Notes: generated from the sequence alone by a model not told the origin. Counted from the first letter of the stretch, positions 1-11,860 are shown. The stretch is DNA of 64,000 nucleotides from Thuidium tamariscinum (GCA_947034885.2 OX344752.2:12710001-12774000), one strand, 5' to 3'. Numbers and translations: made by a program.

Positions 1-96
1 CCATGTTTAGGGTGGTTGCGGGCGGATAGGCTTAAATTTTTTCTCAGCTGCCCGGATGCTTTGATTTTAATTCTGAATTTTTTACTAGTGCTAGCC

Positions 97-1136
97 CAAG
101 TCGTTTTATATTTTTTTTGAGCTTGTAGAATTATTGATGAAATTTTGGAGCTGACATGGCATACTTACATTACTTAGGGCTCTAAAATTTCTACCACCTC
201 TCCAAATGTACATTTTTTGTTTATTGCTAAAGGCTACAAAAAAATAGCATGTACAAATAGTTTACATTTGAAGAGGGTTGGTGGGTGATTTTGGAGCTTG
301 AGCACTTTTAGAACCCCCTCCTTTACCTTAGTTTCTAATGTTTTTTCCAACAATTTGGCAACAAGCTCAACAAACCAACTTCCAATTTTGTTCTTAAATA
401 CACTAGAAGAAAACCATGTTAAAATCCTTAAAAACACGTCATGTAGTTTATGTTGAGTTCTTGTTTCAAAACGCAATGAAAATGCAGTCAAAACACAAAA
501 AAACGCAAAAAAAGCATTTTTTGCGTTTTTTTGTGTTTTGACTGCATTTTCATTGTGTTTTGAAACAAGAACTCAACATAAACTACATGACGTGTTTTCA
601 AGGATTTTAACATGGTTTTCTTCTAGTGATACTAAGTCTTTACAAAAAATGTCATCCATACCTTTAATTAGGTTGTCTATTTTGTTTTATTTGTTGTAGC
701 AAAATCTCTATGATCTTGTTCCCTCTAGTTGTGTTCTTAAGATTGTTAAAGGCTCTTTGAGAGGAGGAGAGCACTAGCTTTGTTTTATGGCATTTGGACT
801 TGCAATGTGAAAGTTATAGAATTTTGAATTTTCATGAATTATGATTATTAAAAAAATTAGAAAATTTCTTTTGCTTTTATTTTATTATAATGCAGCAACC
901 GCATATTGCAGACTAGTATTATATCCAATAAGGTACGAAGTTTGAAGCTCTATAGTAAACCACCTTCTTAAATGTATACTATATGTAAATGTTTCATTTT
1001 CATAGCCCTTAGCAATGTACAAACAATGTATTGTACATTTTAGGAGATGATTCCTTTTAGGATCCTAAGTATACCATTTCAACTTCAAAATTTTATGACA
1101 AATTCTACAAAGCTCCAAAAAATATGAAACAACTTG
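97..1136. repeat. Long foldback repeat with a MITE in its loop
   Basis: The segment at about 97-298 is matched in reverse complement by about 943-1136. Shared landmarks are CAAGTYGTTTYATATTTTTT at the outer edge, a TGTAGAATT block, TGTACATTTT, GCTAARGGCTA and TTTACATTT at the inner edge. The arms have diverged by substitutions and small indels. The loop of about 640 bases contains the CACTA MITE at 401-628. An ancient foldback element or an inverted duplication both fit; I see no clean target duplication. Confidence 0.6.
401..628. mobile_element. CACTA-type MITE, family 1, TSD ATA
   Basis: This is a near-perfect palindrome starting CACTAGAAGAAAAC and ending with its reverse complement GTTTTCTTCTAGTG. 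It is flanked on both sides by ATA, the 3-bp target duplication expected of CACTA (En/Spm) transposons. It has no coding capacity. The copy at 33379-33585 has the same ends and internal GTTGAGTTC blocks. The arms differ at very few positions, so it looks young compared with its surroundings. Confidence 0.9.
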
Positions 1137-1187
1137 AATTGGATGTTAATTACACTTGACTTTCAAGAAAAATTTACTACAAAATAT

Positions 1188-1319
1188 CACTAGTAGAAAA
1201 TCTCTTCGGTTCTGTTGATTTGGTCATGTTGATGATCAACAGATTTCTGTTAATCAACAGAAATCTGTTGATCGCCAACACGACCAAATCAACAGAACCA
1301 GGGAGATTTTCTACTAGTG
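1188..1319. mobile_element. CACTA-type MITE, TSD TAT
   Basis: A 132-bp inverted repeat begins CACTAGTAGAAAAT and ends ATTTTCTACTAGTG, flanked by TAT on both sides. The centre is a second short palindrome built on AACAGATTTCTGTT. Termini and 3-bp duplication match CACTA elements. It is one of the smallest copies in the window and shares its terminal motif with 37601-37815. Confidence 0.87.
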
Positions 1320-2250
1320 TATTTCAAAATGTCATTTTTTTTTTTAAAAACACATGGACAACTTCCATTAATAAGGAAAAAAGTACATAGAACCAGAGGA
1401 AAAAACCTCGACATAAATTTTGTTTGTTTGTTTAATTTTCAGTGTAAACTAGAAAATGAAACGTGATCTACAAAGCGGAGCCGAAGCAAAACCACAACAA
1501 ATAGAAGTTAAGGTAGGAAGCACTAAGAGGGACCAACGCCAACGAGCACTTCTGAACCCAACAACAAGCTCGCTACTTGTGAGGACCAAGTAACTTACAT
1601 ACTAGTTAAAAGTACCCATCTTTGGAAGAGCCAGATTTCAGCTCATCGAGAGATGGGTCGTTACACCAAAGGAGTCAGATTGGAGCTAAATGTTGTTGAA
1701 GTGACGAAGAAATATGTCCTCTTTGTCAAGGTATAGCCCGCACAACTTCGTAGTCTTGAACCACGTAAACTAAGCGTGATCGACGAAGACTTTCCATAGA
1801 AACTATTCAAGTCTTTGGGGTGTCCATGGATCGTTGTTAAAACAGATTACATTATGATCAAGTTAGATAGTTCAAATTACTAAATCCCTGAAGAGTGACC
1901 ACATCGACGCCCTCTGCTTGAATTTTCTTGGTAGTTTTGTGCCCAATATGCATCGCTGTCAAGTAAGAGAGGGCCAACAGCTCGTAGCTCAAGGAATTTG
2001 CAACGCTGTTGTCCTGCTGCAAATGCAGACACTATGTAAAAATATGTACATCTATACACTTTAAATAGATTTTGACATTTGTAACATAACAAATAAGATG
2101 ACATCATTTGAGATGGCTTCAAGGTGACGCCTTCTCTTTGCTGTTACAAGCAACTATAAAGAGAAGGATTCGCTCGAGAGTTTATTACATTTGATTTGAA
2201 TATTCTTTATTGTTCATTTAGATTATACTATGTCGAATTAGAGGGTTTTT
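1320..2250. other. No intact gene; possible dead element coding
   Basis: No intact gene is visible. On the minus strand at about 1630-1830 one frame reads FLWKVFVDHA, then FTWFKTTKLC and YLDKEDIF, separated by TAG codons. The block loosely resembles the zinc-binding reverse-transcriptase-associated tail of plant LINEs, so it could be a detached 3' part of the LINE to the right. That identification is weak. The rest holds no signal I can name. Confidence 0.3.
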
Positions 2251-2688
2251 TCTGAGTCCCAAGATGAAGAATGTCAACTGAAGCGTGAGTTAAATTTTTT
2301 TTTATTGCAACTGCTAGATCAGCCACAACTGCCACTAGGTCCTTTATTGCTACATAGGTAGCCAGAAGATGAAGCTGGACCATTGCGACCACCAAAACAA
2401 TCTCGTGTAGAGAAACGATGGCACGGCACTCTTCAATGTGACACTCAAGCATTGGTGATTCTGTAGCAAGTTGGATGCGTTGAGCTCGGCAACCGTGAAG
2501 TTACATTTGAAGAATGTTTTGAAGGTTTAAATGACGAGCAGTATTATGACATGGTAAGGCCTATCAAAAGAAGTTGTGGTCATGAAGGGTGGTTAGAGGG
2601 GTCAGTTAACCCTTTAACTATAGCGAATCGTATCGATTATATTGCTGCTATAGTCAAATGCATCCTCAAGTTCTTGCAGATGGAGTGA
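2251..2688 (+). pseudogene. Decayed coding sequence, 146 codons, family unknown
   Basis: One plus-strand frame runs 146 codons to a TGA and is broken only by two TAG codons, each one change from CAG. It reads like real protein, with polar acidic stretches such as REVTFEECFEGLNDEQYYD, then CGHEGWLEGSV, NPLTIANRIDYIAAIVKC and a C-terminal LKFLQME. Unlike the surrounding DNA, it avoids other stops over its length. I do not recognise the family, and I see no start codon, so the true 5' end or an upstream exon is missing. It could be a dead host gene exon or part of a transposon protein. Both stops fit C-to-T change. Confidence 0.45.
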
Positions 2689-4189
2689 TATTTTGATTGA
2701 ATCTCTAGTTTTTTACCTCTAATAGATGTATATTGAGTTTTAGTTCTTCATTCCATACTTGAAGTGATTTTTTATAATAATTTTGTGTTTGTGAAGTAAT
2801 TAGAGGGAAATATTCAAATGGTTTGCCTTCTAGGCGAACTTGAAGTGAATTTCCTTCAAATAAGTGTTCAATTATTGTTAGAGGAGTTTGAAGAGTGAGT
2901 TAAGGACTGACTCTACTTTTTTGTGTGGTTAGAGTGAAGATAGGGTGGAGAGAAAGGTAGATATTATTTATCTTCTTTCTCGTTGTGAGTTTAGGAGGAA
3001 CCCGAATGTTTGAGGACCCATTGTGTTATGAGTTTGAAGAAGTTTGAAATGAAAATTGGAAGACTTGTGTATCATGATGTTTAATTTTTAAATTGATCTC
3101 ACTTGCTTGATTGGAGTTGTGAGTTGAAAATTGTGCTTGTTTGAGTGGAGGGAGGTTTGTTGCCTTTTATGAGAGAGGGCTGAGATTTTGACCGACCATA
3201 GAAGACGGATAATTTCTTATTTTGTAATGAAATTTGGAGGGAGTGTAGAAAATTGAGTTAAATTTTTAAAAAGATATCATTCATTCTATTTGAAGCTTGT
3301 ATGATTGAGTTGTGAGTGTAGAAGTGAAGGATGGTTTATGGCCTTTTTTTTCTTAAGGCCGAAACTTTGGATGGCCATAGAAGTTGAACAGAGTTTTAGA
3401 ATCAATTGAAATTTGGAGGAGAAATAGAAGTTTGTGCTAGCTTTACAAAAAATTATCATTTAACTCATTTGGATCTATGAAGCAACGGTGGCACTCTCCC
3501 AAAGTTCAACTTGGGAATTGGAGTTGCGGTTGAAGGAGTTTTGAAGACTTGTATGTTTGTGTGTATGGCTTGTGACTTTGTAATCTTTGTTGTTGCAGGC
3601 GGCTTGGGTAAAATCAATGTTAGCCTCATTTTGTGTCGTGGGTGACAAAGTGGGGTTAATGGCCCACATAGTCGAGACTTTCTTGTTCTTACGGTGAAGC
3701 TTGTTTCTTAAAGCTAGTCACCAAGAGTTTGAAAGTTTAGGAGCCAATCTTTCAGACGGCTCAGCTTGTGGTTTAGCCGTTCCATTTTACCTGTCCGAGG
3801 ACTTGTTTCTTATCACACATCTTTACCCTTGGCCCTTTAGAACCCACATAAGATAGGCCAACGGAAAACCAAATAAAGAAGCAAGTGAAGATTCGAGTTT
3901 CAATACATTCCTGTTGATACTCAACAACTTGCAACCAGATACCCCGTGTGTTTCCTAAGCGCGTTTCTCTCAACACGACACCATGTATAGCATGGTCATG
4001 GCAAAGTTCTAAGCATGGCAAGTCTTCTCGCAATAGTGAAAACGGTGCAGAATCAATTCTTTAAGCCCCGAGTGATAGCTATTATATATTGTAGATCTGT
4101 TAGGATTAATGATTTTGCACCATGAATGAACTGCCACTGTACAGTGGAAAACTGACCAAATAAACCCTTCATCCTTCTAAGGGCGACCT
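2689..4189. other. Long stretch without a recognisable gene
   Basis: The DNA at 2689-3470 is rich in GAAGTTTGAAG and GAGTTG motifs with no long open frame. A minus-strand open frame at 3773-4033 (86 codons) might be a continuation of the LINE to the right, but I see no motif that proves it. No element termini are visible. Confidence 0.4.
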
Positions 4190-4889
4190 TTTTGCCAAAC
4201 ATCATTTCACTTTTGTCGATACCCTTTTACCAGGTCACCATGCCATTTCTCATGGATTAGTTTAATCAGAGCCGTCCGTTTGATCAATAAAGAACTTCCT
4301 AGCTTTGTTATGTATGAGTGGAGAGACCCAGTGTGGGAGCCAAGGGTATCCCACATCCATCTGTTTGGGTCAAAGATCAGGTTTGCTACGATGCCAACGT
4401 AAAGTGTGGGTCCCGACCTCATTTGTGTTACACGAATATGCTTCAGTTGACCAATTAATGTCAAGGCATCTGATGCATTTGCTCCCTGTCATTTGTTAAG
4501 TAGCATCGAAGGTGAACCCACTATGTAACATTATTGATCCAGAGGAATCTCAACCAAGCTGTGATGGAAGGATAATCTTCGTTTGAACTGGTTGGTAGTA
4601 GTAAAAACCAAGATTGGGAGTATGGCGTCATCATCCTCAAAGACTCTAATGTACTCTTGTTTCCACGTAACATGTTGATTATCGATGAGCAGGAAAAGTC
4701 ACTTCTTCGGAATGGATGCCACCAATCTTTGGAAGATAGGAGCCTCACTAGGTAGCATTTTGAACCTGTTACAAGCGGTTTTCCATAGGCTAAAGGAATG
4801 AGCAGATTTGTCCCATATATATTGAATCTACCACATTTCATTGTTCATGAGAGTGGCCACTTTGTTAGTTGAAAAGCGGTGGTTGCCAC

Positions 4890-5720
4890 CTATAAAATAT
4901 GTCGTCCACCAAAAGAAGGTTGTGAGGACTTCATTTGCATTCTTGGGAGGAGTGGTTGTGATATGCTTGTTGAGGAGTCTCCAGGCCTGCATGTTACTAT
5001 CCTACATCCTTGAATCCTTGATAGCACTGATTTTTGGAGAAGGGCCCACTGAGGTAATGTTGGCCAGTTGCCTCGAGCTTGTGGTTGGAATTGAAGGATT
5101 CGATATATGAGGAGAAGCTGTAGATTAGATGAACCGAATAGAATAGCCTTTAAGACCCATTTCCCTATGACAACGTGGAGTGCTTCTTTCGGATCTATCA
5201 AGTTCAGTCCACCAATATGTTTAAGAGTAGAGTAGTTAAACCAATTAATTTGAACTCGGCTACAATGTGTGGAACGTGACCAGAGGAAATCCTTCATAGA
5301 TGCCCTAATTTTTTTGATGATGGATAATGATCCGCCCCAGATGGCGATGAAGTACCAAAGTGTGCTCAAGAGAAGAGAGTTGACAATGACTGCTCTTCCG
5401 GCAAGAGAGAAGTGAATGCTAATCCAATATTCTAGTTTCTTCCAAATCTTACCATCCAAGAACTCATCCACATCCATGGTGTGTAGATCTATTCCAAACG
5501 GTGATCCTAGCAACTTTGATAGCTGGTGCTCCACCATCCAAGGACAACCAATATGTGAAAGCCAATGTGGTGTAGGATTAAGGGAGAGCCAATATACAAG
5601 ACTCTTTGGCTAGTTGATTTGGAGTCCCGAGACTAATCCATATCTGTCAATAAGAAGTGCTAAGCGACGAAAGACTCTCTCTTCTCCTTTTAATGTAAAA
5701 TTAACATCATCTGCATATTG
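4890..5720 (-). pseudogene. LINE reverse transcriptase, YADD and thumb part
   Basis: The minus strand reads VQYADDVNFTLKGEERVFRR starting at 5720, the catalytic YADD box and the helix after it. A 215-codon open frame follows (5537-4890) with GIDLHTMDVDEFLDGKIWKK, FSLAGRAVIVNSLLLS and IHWF-like blocks ending in KHIGGLNLIDPKEAL, all typical of the region after the reverse transcriptase of plant LINEs. The 5' boundary is the insertion point of the MITE at 5721. Confidence 0.85.
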
Positions 5721-5990
5721 CACTATAAGAACCCCGTGTTTTAGGTGACGAGCCCTAATTTTTTATGACGAATTTTAGGTGATGTCAATGTTAACAACCC
5801 AAAAAATTTGTGTCAACAAAAATGTCCAAAGTAACATCAATGTTGACAGTTCAATGTTTTTATATTAACATTGATGTTACATTGAACATTTTTGTTGATA
5901 CAAAAATTTTAAATTGTCAACATTGACATCACCTAAAATCCGTCATAATAAATTAGGGCCCATCACCAAAAACGGAGGTTTCTTATAGTG
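5721..5990. mobile_element. CACTA-type MITE inside the LINE, TSD TTG
   Basis: The 270-bp inverted repeat starts CACTATAAGAACCCCGTGTTTT and ends with the matching GTTTCTTATAGTG, flanked by TTG on both sides. It interrupts the LINE reverse transcriptase just upstream of the YADD codons, so it is younger than the LINE. Internal blocks (TTAGGTGA, GTCAACATTGA, CGTCA) recur in the elements at 16797-17087, 37601-37815 and 51307-51502. Confidence 0.92.
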
Positions 5991-6039
5991 TTGGCTAATA
6001 AGTTGTTCAGATACATTTGAGGGGAGTGTAAATGTATAA

Positions 6040-6780
6040 TACCAAATAGCCCACCCTTTTGGAGTAAGGCTTTGGCTACAACATTGAGGGCTTTGCCAAC
6101 AAATAAGAAGAAATAAGGGGGCAGAGGGTACTACTAATGAACCCTGTGCAGCACTAAGAAGGATTCTGTGTGTGCGCTGTTGATAGAGGCCAAAGTTTCA
6201 ACGTTGTCAAAAAGAAGCTTGATTGGGTTCATAAAGCTAGTTGGAACGCCCATGGCCTCCATAACTTTCAATAAGAAAGGGAGATGTACAGTGTCGTATG
6301 CTTTTTTAAAATTCAATTTGAGTAAGATTGAGCTTTGCTTGGATTCCTTCGCCCATGCAATGGATTCATGAAGCAGAAGAATATTGTCCAGTATGTATTG
6401 GATTGGAAGGAATGCCATTTGATCATGGCTAATGATATCACATAAGATGGGTTGCAGTTGCTTTTGCACTGCTTTCACTAGGACTATGTAAGCGACGTTG
6501 AGGAGACTAATGGGTCTCTAGTTGCCTAAGTCCTTCCTACTACTACCTTTATGTAATAATACAATTGTGCTACAATTCATACCTTTGGGAAGAGATCCTT
6601 CAAGTATTGAGTGTTGTATCATCTCTGTGAAAGATGGGCCGATCATATCTCAATACTTTTTATAAAACTTGGAGATGACACCATCCGGGCCAAGGCACTT
6701 GTCGGGGGCTAATTCCTCCACAGCAAGTTTGAAGTCAACTTCGCATAACAGGCTTGAAAGTGATCGTTTGATTGAATCAG
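6040..6780 (-). pseudogene. LINE reverse transcriptase, finger and palm part
   Basis: Minus-strand reading gives the LINE signature: an L-A-P-D-K-C-L-G-P-D-G block, RPISLLN preceded by TAG where W is expected, then DQMAFLPIQYILDNILLLHE, a SIAWAKESKQSSILLKLNFKKAYD block whose catalytic D has become N, and MEAMGVPTSF. It ends near a degraded PLPPYFFLFVGKALNVV block, the counterpart of the conserved QG-PL-P-LF motif. Stops and the D-to-N change show that it cannot encode active enzyme. Confidence 0.85.
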
Positions 6781-7539
6781 GAATATTATCGTAATATTAA
6801 GCTCACAAATTCATCCATTGCTGTAGGTTGATCAGAAGATTCAAGTGTAGTAGAATAAAGCTAATTGTAGAAATTAATGCAGATCTTATTCATTTCTTTC
6901 GAATCATTAACTATGTCAAACGAGGAATTCCATAGTCTAATAATTGCTGAAGAAGATGATTTTTCCCTGATGGCTTTAAAGAATTTAGCTGATACCATGT
7001 CCCTACAAAGTTTCTACTTTATATGAGATCTGATCCTACGTCCAGCAACTTTCCTGACTTCGACTGATTAGAGGTGAAGGCGGGCTCTGCCATGTGAGTC
7101 TTAGGTAGTTGGGTAAGAGGGTCGTCGAGAGTTGCCTGCAAAACAATTGATGCATAAGAGAGGGCTCGGCAAGCTTCGTCTTTCTCGGCATGGGAGTTGA
7201 TTGCTTAGCGACGGCAAAAGAGCTAGTATGCCTAAAAAATTGCTTTCATCCGAGAGAGAAAAGAGGTAGACGGTGAGGTCCCATGCCATACTCGTTCAAT
7301 GGTTGGGCGAGCTTTTTCAAGCCACAAAGTGCTCATCTTCCATTTGCTAGGTCTTGTCGGAGTAGAGTTAAATTCTATTGTAGTTAAGATTGGTGAGTGG
7401 TCTGACCAAGCATTGTTACTATGTGACTATGGATCCTGTAGTCCAGGAGTTTGCAATTTCATGCCCCAGCGTTGTTTTAAAAAAAATAAATCCTATCCAA
7501 CCTCGCTAAAATACGATGACCATTGTCCCTAAAATTATC

Positions 7540-7731
7540 CTAGGAGTACCTGAGACTACCCAAAGACCTAGCATTATCATCCACATTCAAGTGGCGTTTG
7601 AGATTAGAAAATAAGTTGCGCTCTGCTACAGGAAGCATGTGACCGCAAGGGTTGGTCTTGTCGTTCCTAGCTTCAACCATGTTGAAGTCTCCTACAAGAA
7701 TCCAACAACAAATTGGTGTTATCCAAAACAA
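7540..7731 (-). pseudogene. LINE endonuclease domain, C-terminal fragment
   Basis: The minus frame reads WILVGDFNMVEARNDK followed about 25 residues later by LKRHLNVDDNARSLG. GDFN is the conserved substrate-binding motif of the apurinic-like endonuclease domain of L1-type elements, and the spacing to the following helix is typical. The N-terminal two thirds of the domain is absent, because the element stops at about 7735. It sits upstream, in transcription order, of the reverse transcriptase pieces. Confidence 0.75.
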
Positions 7732-7736
7732 TGATG

Positions 7737-8030
7737 TAGTTTAAAACATGGTTGTTAACATAAAAATGTTTTTAAAATCATCCAAAAAAACATTCATAGC
7801 TACATCATTATTGTTGGTCAAACTTAATTAAAGTAATTAACAAAATATTAGTTCGGTCAGAGGTAAAATGACTAACCGGGATAAAAAAGATGAAAACGGG
7901 CAGATGGTGTGGAAAATTAGGTGACATGGCATCTAATGTGGACCAATGACGTGGAAATTATGTGACATGGACATGGTATGTTGACGTGGCATGCCACGTC
8001 AGCAATCATGACAGACCTATGTTACAACTT
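7737..8030. repeat. ACGTGG-rich segment related to 12.5-12.8 kb
   Basis: Starting where the LINE breaks off, this stretch carries repeated GACATGG, TGACGTGG and GCCACGTCAGC motifs at about 7920-8012. The same motif cluster occurs at 12490-12800, next to a CACTA-type terminus. Subterminal motif clusters are characteristic of CACTA elements, so this may be the inner part of a damaged element. No CACTA terminus is visible here. Confidence 0.45.
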
Positions 8031-9689
8031 TGGATGTTTCTTTAAACATCATATTAGACATAAAGATGTTCTTAAAGACATTACTTTTAGCAAAATCGTT
8101 ATTTACTGTTTGCAATCGTAACATCAAAGCAAATGTTAATCACTATGCAATTCATAACATTAGAAAGGATAAGCAAACCTTATGCAAGCTACTGGAGATG
8201 TCTTCTTTGATGTAAGCATGACTATATCAACCAAGGCTTTCATGTGTTGTGAACATCCATATTTTTTCTCTTTCCTTTTGTTGAATATATTCTTTACTTG
8301 ATAAAAACATTTTTTTCCTTGTAATTCCAATTCCAATAGTTTTTGGCAAAATAAGAAATTTTTTAATTTATTCATGACATTATTTCAAATGAATATTGTC
8401 ATTAGGGAATCTAAGACACTTATATTCTTTATATTATTGTAGTTGAGTATTTCTCTTATTACAAGATTAGAAAATCCCATTTTCTCATTTTTTTTTTTAC
8501 TACAATTGCATACTAGGGCTCTAAAGAAGAATAACAACACAATTTGTATTTTTTGCACTATTAATTACAATTGCATATTTTTCTTGCACTAATAAAAACA
8601 CCCATATTTTTTTAAATCAAAGGTAAGTATTTTCTTCAATATAAGATTGGAGAATTTCAATTTCTTTGTTTGTTACAATAGAAAATTCTCTTTAAATGAA
8701 TAAGCACACAATTCATATTCTTTTCACTATTTGAAGTTCAATATTGTCTCTTTACAAATCTAAAAATCCATGTTTTTTTAAATTATTAATTACGTATGAG
8801 CATTAGTAACACCTACATTTTTTTTATATGCAATAACTTTAGATTATAAGATTCAAATCATGTATGCGTTTTTCAAAATTTCAATACATAAAGTAATTAA
8901 TTTCTTCAAGTGAATACAATAACACCTATATTTTTTTCTTTTTTAAGGCAATTTCTAGGGCAATTGACCTTTTTTGTTAGAAGAATGAGGGGATCCAAAC
9001 AATCTTTTCATTATTGGAGTTTGGATTTTCCTTTAGAAAATACCAACATTCATTTCTTTCTCATTGTTACAATTGGATATATCTTTACAAGACTAAGACA
9101 CACTTTCTTTGTAATGAGGGTGGAATAGATTTTTTCTACAAAAATTTAAGACTTGCAGTATTTTTTAGTCTCACAATTGACAAAATTTACCTTTAGTTAC
9201 TAAAATTATAACATTTTATATTTCTTCCTTTTCTTAGATTTGATAATTGACTACAACTTGGGGAGTTGGGGTGAAGCATTGTTGAAAAATATAGGAACAA
9301 TGTGTAATAAAATATAGGGTTTAATATATTCATTTCACGTAAAATTTGTAAAAAATTATATTTATCATAGGGTGCTTTAAAATTGTGAAACATGCATGAT
9401 TATATAACTATAGAATTAGACATAATACAATAAATTATGTGAAGACTGAAGAGTACATATAAAATAGTATATACAAATGTAAGTAACTAAAAAAAGGGTT
9501 ATAGATTACCATATGAAGCTTTAAATGTATTCATGAATGGGGTGATTTGTCATAAAATTTTGCCCATATTCTAAATAAAGTACTTCATTGCAAGGTACAT
9601 ATGGTATATGCAAAAAATACTTTAAAACTTAGTATCTAAGGGAAAAAAATGGTGTGTAATCTTGAAAAGATTGGGGTCTATAGGAAAAT
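8031..9689. other. AT-rich DNA without a recognised gene
   Basis: No coding signal. Loosely recurring phrases such as CAATTG-CATATT, ACACCTAYATTTTT and AAGATTAGAAAATCCCA at about 80-110 base spacing suggest another diverged tandem repeat, but the similarity is too weak to set units or limits. Confidence 0.4.
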
Positions 9690-10483
9690 AATGAGGTCAA
9701 ATCCCTAGAGAACCAAGGCCTTATTTTTTTTTAAATTAAAAAAAAATTCTATTTCTTTAGCAAAGAGTAAAAAAATTTGAAGACTATTGTTTATCCAAAT
9801 CTAACCATAGTTTTTTTAGTATGAGAGCATGTGGAATAAATTTCAAAATTTTGAACAACATAGATTGCAAGATCTTTACATTTAAAGTGAAAAAAACAAG
9901 TTTTTTAGCACATTGTAAGGTTTAATTTTTTTGACTTTGAGCCTTCTTAACTTTATTTTTTTGCACTATAGAGTTTTGAGCTTTAAATCTTTGAAATATA
10001 TAATTGAGTTGAGACTCTAGGGAAAAAAAAAAGTACAAAAAAACTTAATTTTTATTCTTTAAAAAAGTGTTGTATAGAAGTAGGTATGAAACGGAAGGAA
10101 AAGTAAAATAATTAACATCTTGAAGGTGGAATTAGAATGCACTAATCCCAATGGAGGGATGGTTCTAGCAAAAAAAATAAACCATGTAGCAAATTTTTTT
10201 AAATAGTAAAAATTGCATTTGAAATTGAATCCTAAAAGTTATTTTTCTTTAAACTCAAATTTTCAAAATTTGTTTTGTTGCCTGATCTCCCTTATCTTGA
10301 GCAATTTTGAAAATAACTTTTATTCCTAGGCATCAATTGAAAAAATTATATTCCCATGAAGACAATAAACATTTCTATCTTCAAATTTTAAAAAAAAAAT
10401 CAGGATAAAATTTGAACTTGTAGGTACTTGCCCAAAATTCCATTTGTCCCTCAAAGGGAAATGGTCTTTTAGGGGATAAGTAA
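9690..10483. mobile_element. Degraded copy of the TTAA/CCCCTAAA element family
   Basis: The internal order of this segment matches 49223-50142: an ATAGATTGCAAGAT block, a TTTGCACTAT block, GTATAGAAGTAGGTA, TCCCAAYGG, AAAAATTGCATT, a TTGCCCAAAATTC region and an end TCTTTTAGGGGATAAG. Both ends are damaged (left side AAATCCCTAGAG), so the TTAA duplication is not preserved. It is the oldest looking of four copies in the window. Confidence 0.6.
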
Positions 10484-10916
10484 TATATTATATTTTAAAA
10501 TGCCCACCAAAAAAATTATAATTACCAATACAATGAAATTATTTGATCACCAACATTTATCTTTAATTTAAAAAATACTATGTCTTTTCATGAATTTTGC
10601 AAGGTAAATAGTCTCCTTTTAAATAAGTCATTATTGTAGGTGTATGCAAAACATAAGAGAGAGTGCTACTTCTTAGGACAACATAAGTCTTCAATAAGAA
10701 TAAAAAAGTTCACATTGTTTTCTTTTTTCATAATTATTTGGAAATTGATTTTTAATAGAGAGTAATTTTTTGCAATTTTTCATTCTTGTTTATGACAATT
10801 TTTTATCTAACATAATAATGTATGAGTGTGATAGTTATTTTTAATTCTATAGTGTATTCCTTTATTCCAAAACTTTGTAACTAATTACATTGAATAAATA
10901 AAAATATTGATAATTC

Positions 10917-10958
10917 TAAACATAAACTTTCAAAGTTGTAAAATCTATTCATATATAG

Positions 10959-10998
<40 letters not shown>

Positions 10999-11100
10999 TT
11001 ATTTACTTATATATACTTATATATACTTATATATAAGGAGTACATTTAAATGCTTGACAAAAATAGAAAGAGAATGTAATACTTTGAAAGTTTATGTTTA
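10917..11100. mobile_element. Putative MITE with 20-bp inverted ends around an AT microsatellite
   Basis: TAAACATAAACTTTCAAAGT at 10917-10936 is the exact inverted match of 11081-11100. The interior is an (AT)n run followed by ACTTATATAT repeats. The superfamily is not clear, and the target duplication cannot be fixed in this low-complexity context. Confidence 0.6.
10963..10997. repeat. (AT)n microsatellite
   Basis: A pure AT dinucleotide run of about 35 bases, followed by three units of ACTTATATAT. It lies inside the putative MITE. Confidence 0.95.
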
Positions 11101-11689
11101 AAAAATTTGACATTTTTTCTTGTTTACAATAATTAATTACAAAATTTTCAAGTGAAAAAGATACTTATAAAGCTAAAAATAATTTCTTCATCCCTATATT
11201 ATATAAGACAAAAATGTTTAAAAATTTAACAAAAAATTCTAAAATGTAACTTCATATTGAAAGTTTATTTTCCTTAATTGTTGATGCAATAGTCATCTAA
11301 ATGTGATCTCTATAACTATTTGAGTTAAAAAAACATACCATTTCAATTCATTTTTCAATATTTTCTAAAATACGTACCACTTGTTATTTGAAATGAAAGT
11401 TTTTGGCACTAGAAACTTATAATAATTATTAAATGAAGCTCAAAATTGTAGGTTGAAATTCATATTTATTAAAAAGATATATCTTTTAGAATGTAGAGAT
11501 AAAATTCTAACACAAATGCCTTTATTTGAATGTTGTGAACAACATGAACATGTCCATTGAGACATCATGTACAACATTCTAAAAAGGAATGTCATGTCTT
11601 CTACAACATCACTAGTTTTGAAAGGATGTTAGATTTTATGTCAATGAAAATGTCAAAAAAAAGCCAAAGAAACTGTCCCTTCTAATCAG

Positions 11690-11860
11690 CCTCTTAAATT
11701 TGCCCATAAGTTTTAGTTAAAGACTTGGAATATGAAACAAATTTTTGGAGATGAAACTTAGCTTAAATCACCAACTTTTCTTAGTTGAAAGTATTTTGAA
11801 AAAAATTTCTCTACTATGCCTAAATCTAGTCTAAAAATGCACTTTTAACCCCAATTTCTG
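11690..11860. repeat. Single copy of the palindromic ACTATGCCTAAA module
   Basis: The run with CATAAGTTTTAGTTAAAGAC, TTTTTGGAGATGAAACTT, ACTTTTCTTAGTTGAAAG and CTACTATGCCTAAATC matches half of the palindrome at 15137-15482 and parts of the large palindrome at 21061-22015. Here only one arm is present. Confidence 0.5.

Larger units (their letters stand above)
4190..7735 (-). mobile_element. Decayed LINE (L1-like non-LTR retrotransposon)
   Basis: Minus-strand blocks appear in the order of a plant L1-type ORF2: an endonuclease end with GDFN at 7731-7540, a linker containing KFFKAIREKSSSSAIIRLW (about 6990-6930), reverse transcriptase from about 6780, the YADD active site at 5717-5706, then thumb and downstream regions to about 4207. 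Frames change several times and in-frame TAG codons replace expected Q or W residues, for instance in the conserved N-W-R-P-I-S-L-L-N block. The copy is dead and its 5' end is missing at about 7735. A CACTA MITE at 5721-5990 is inserted immediately before the YADD motif. Limits at the 3' side are uncertain. Confidence 0.85.

Noticed and set aside
7299-7532. 77-codon plus-strand frame
   Set aside because: It lies opposite the LINE linker region and has no similarity to any family I know.
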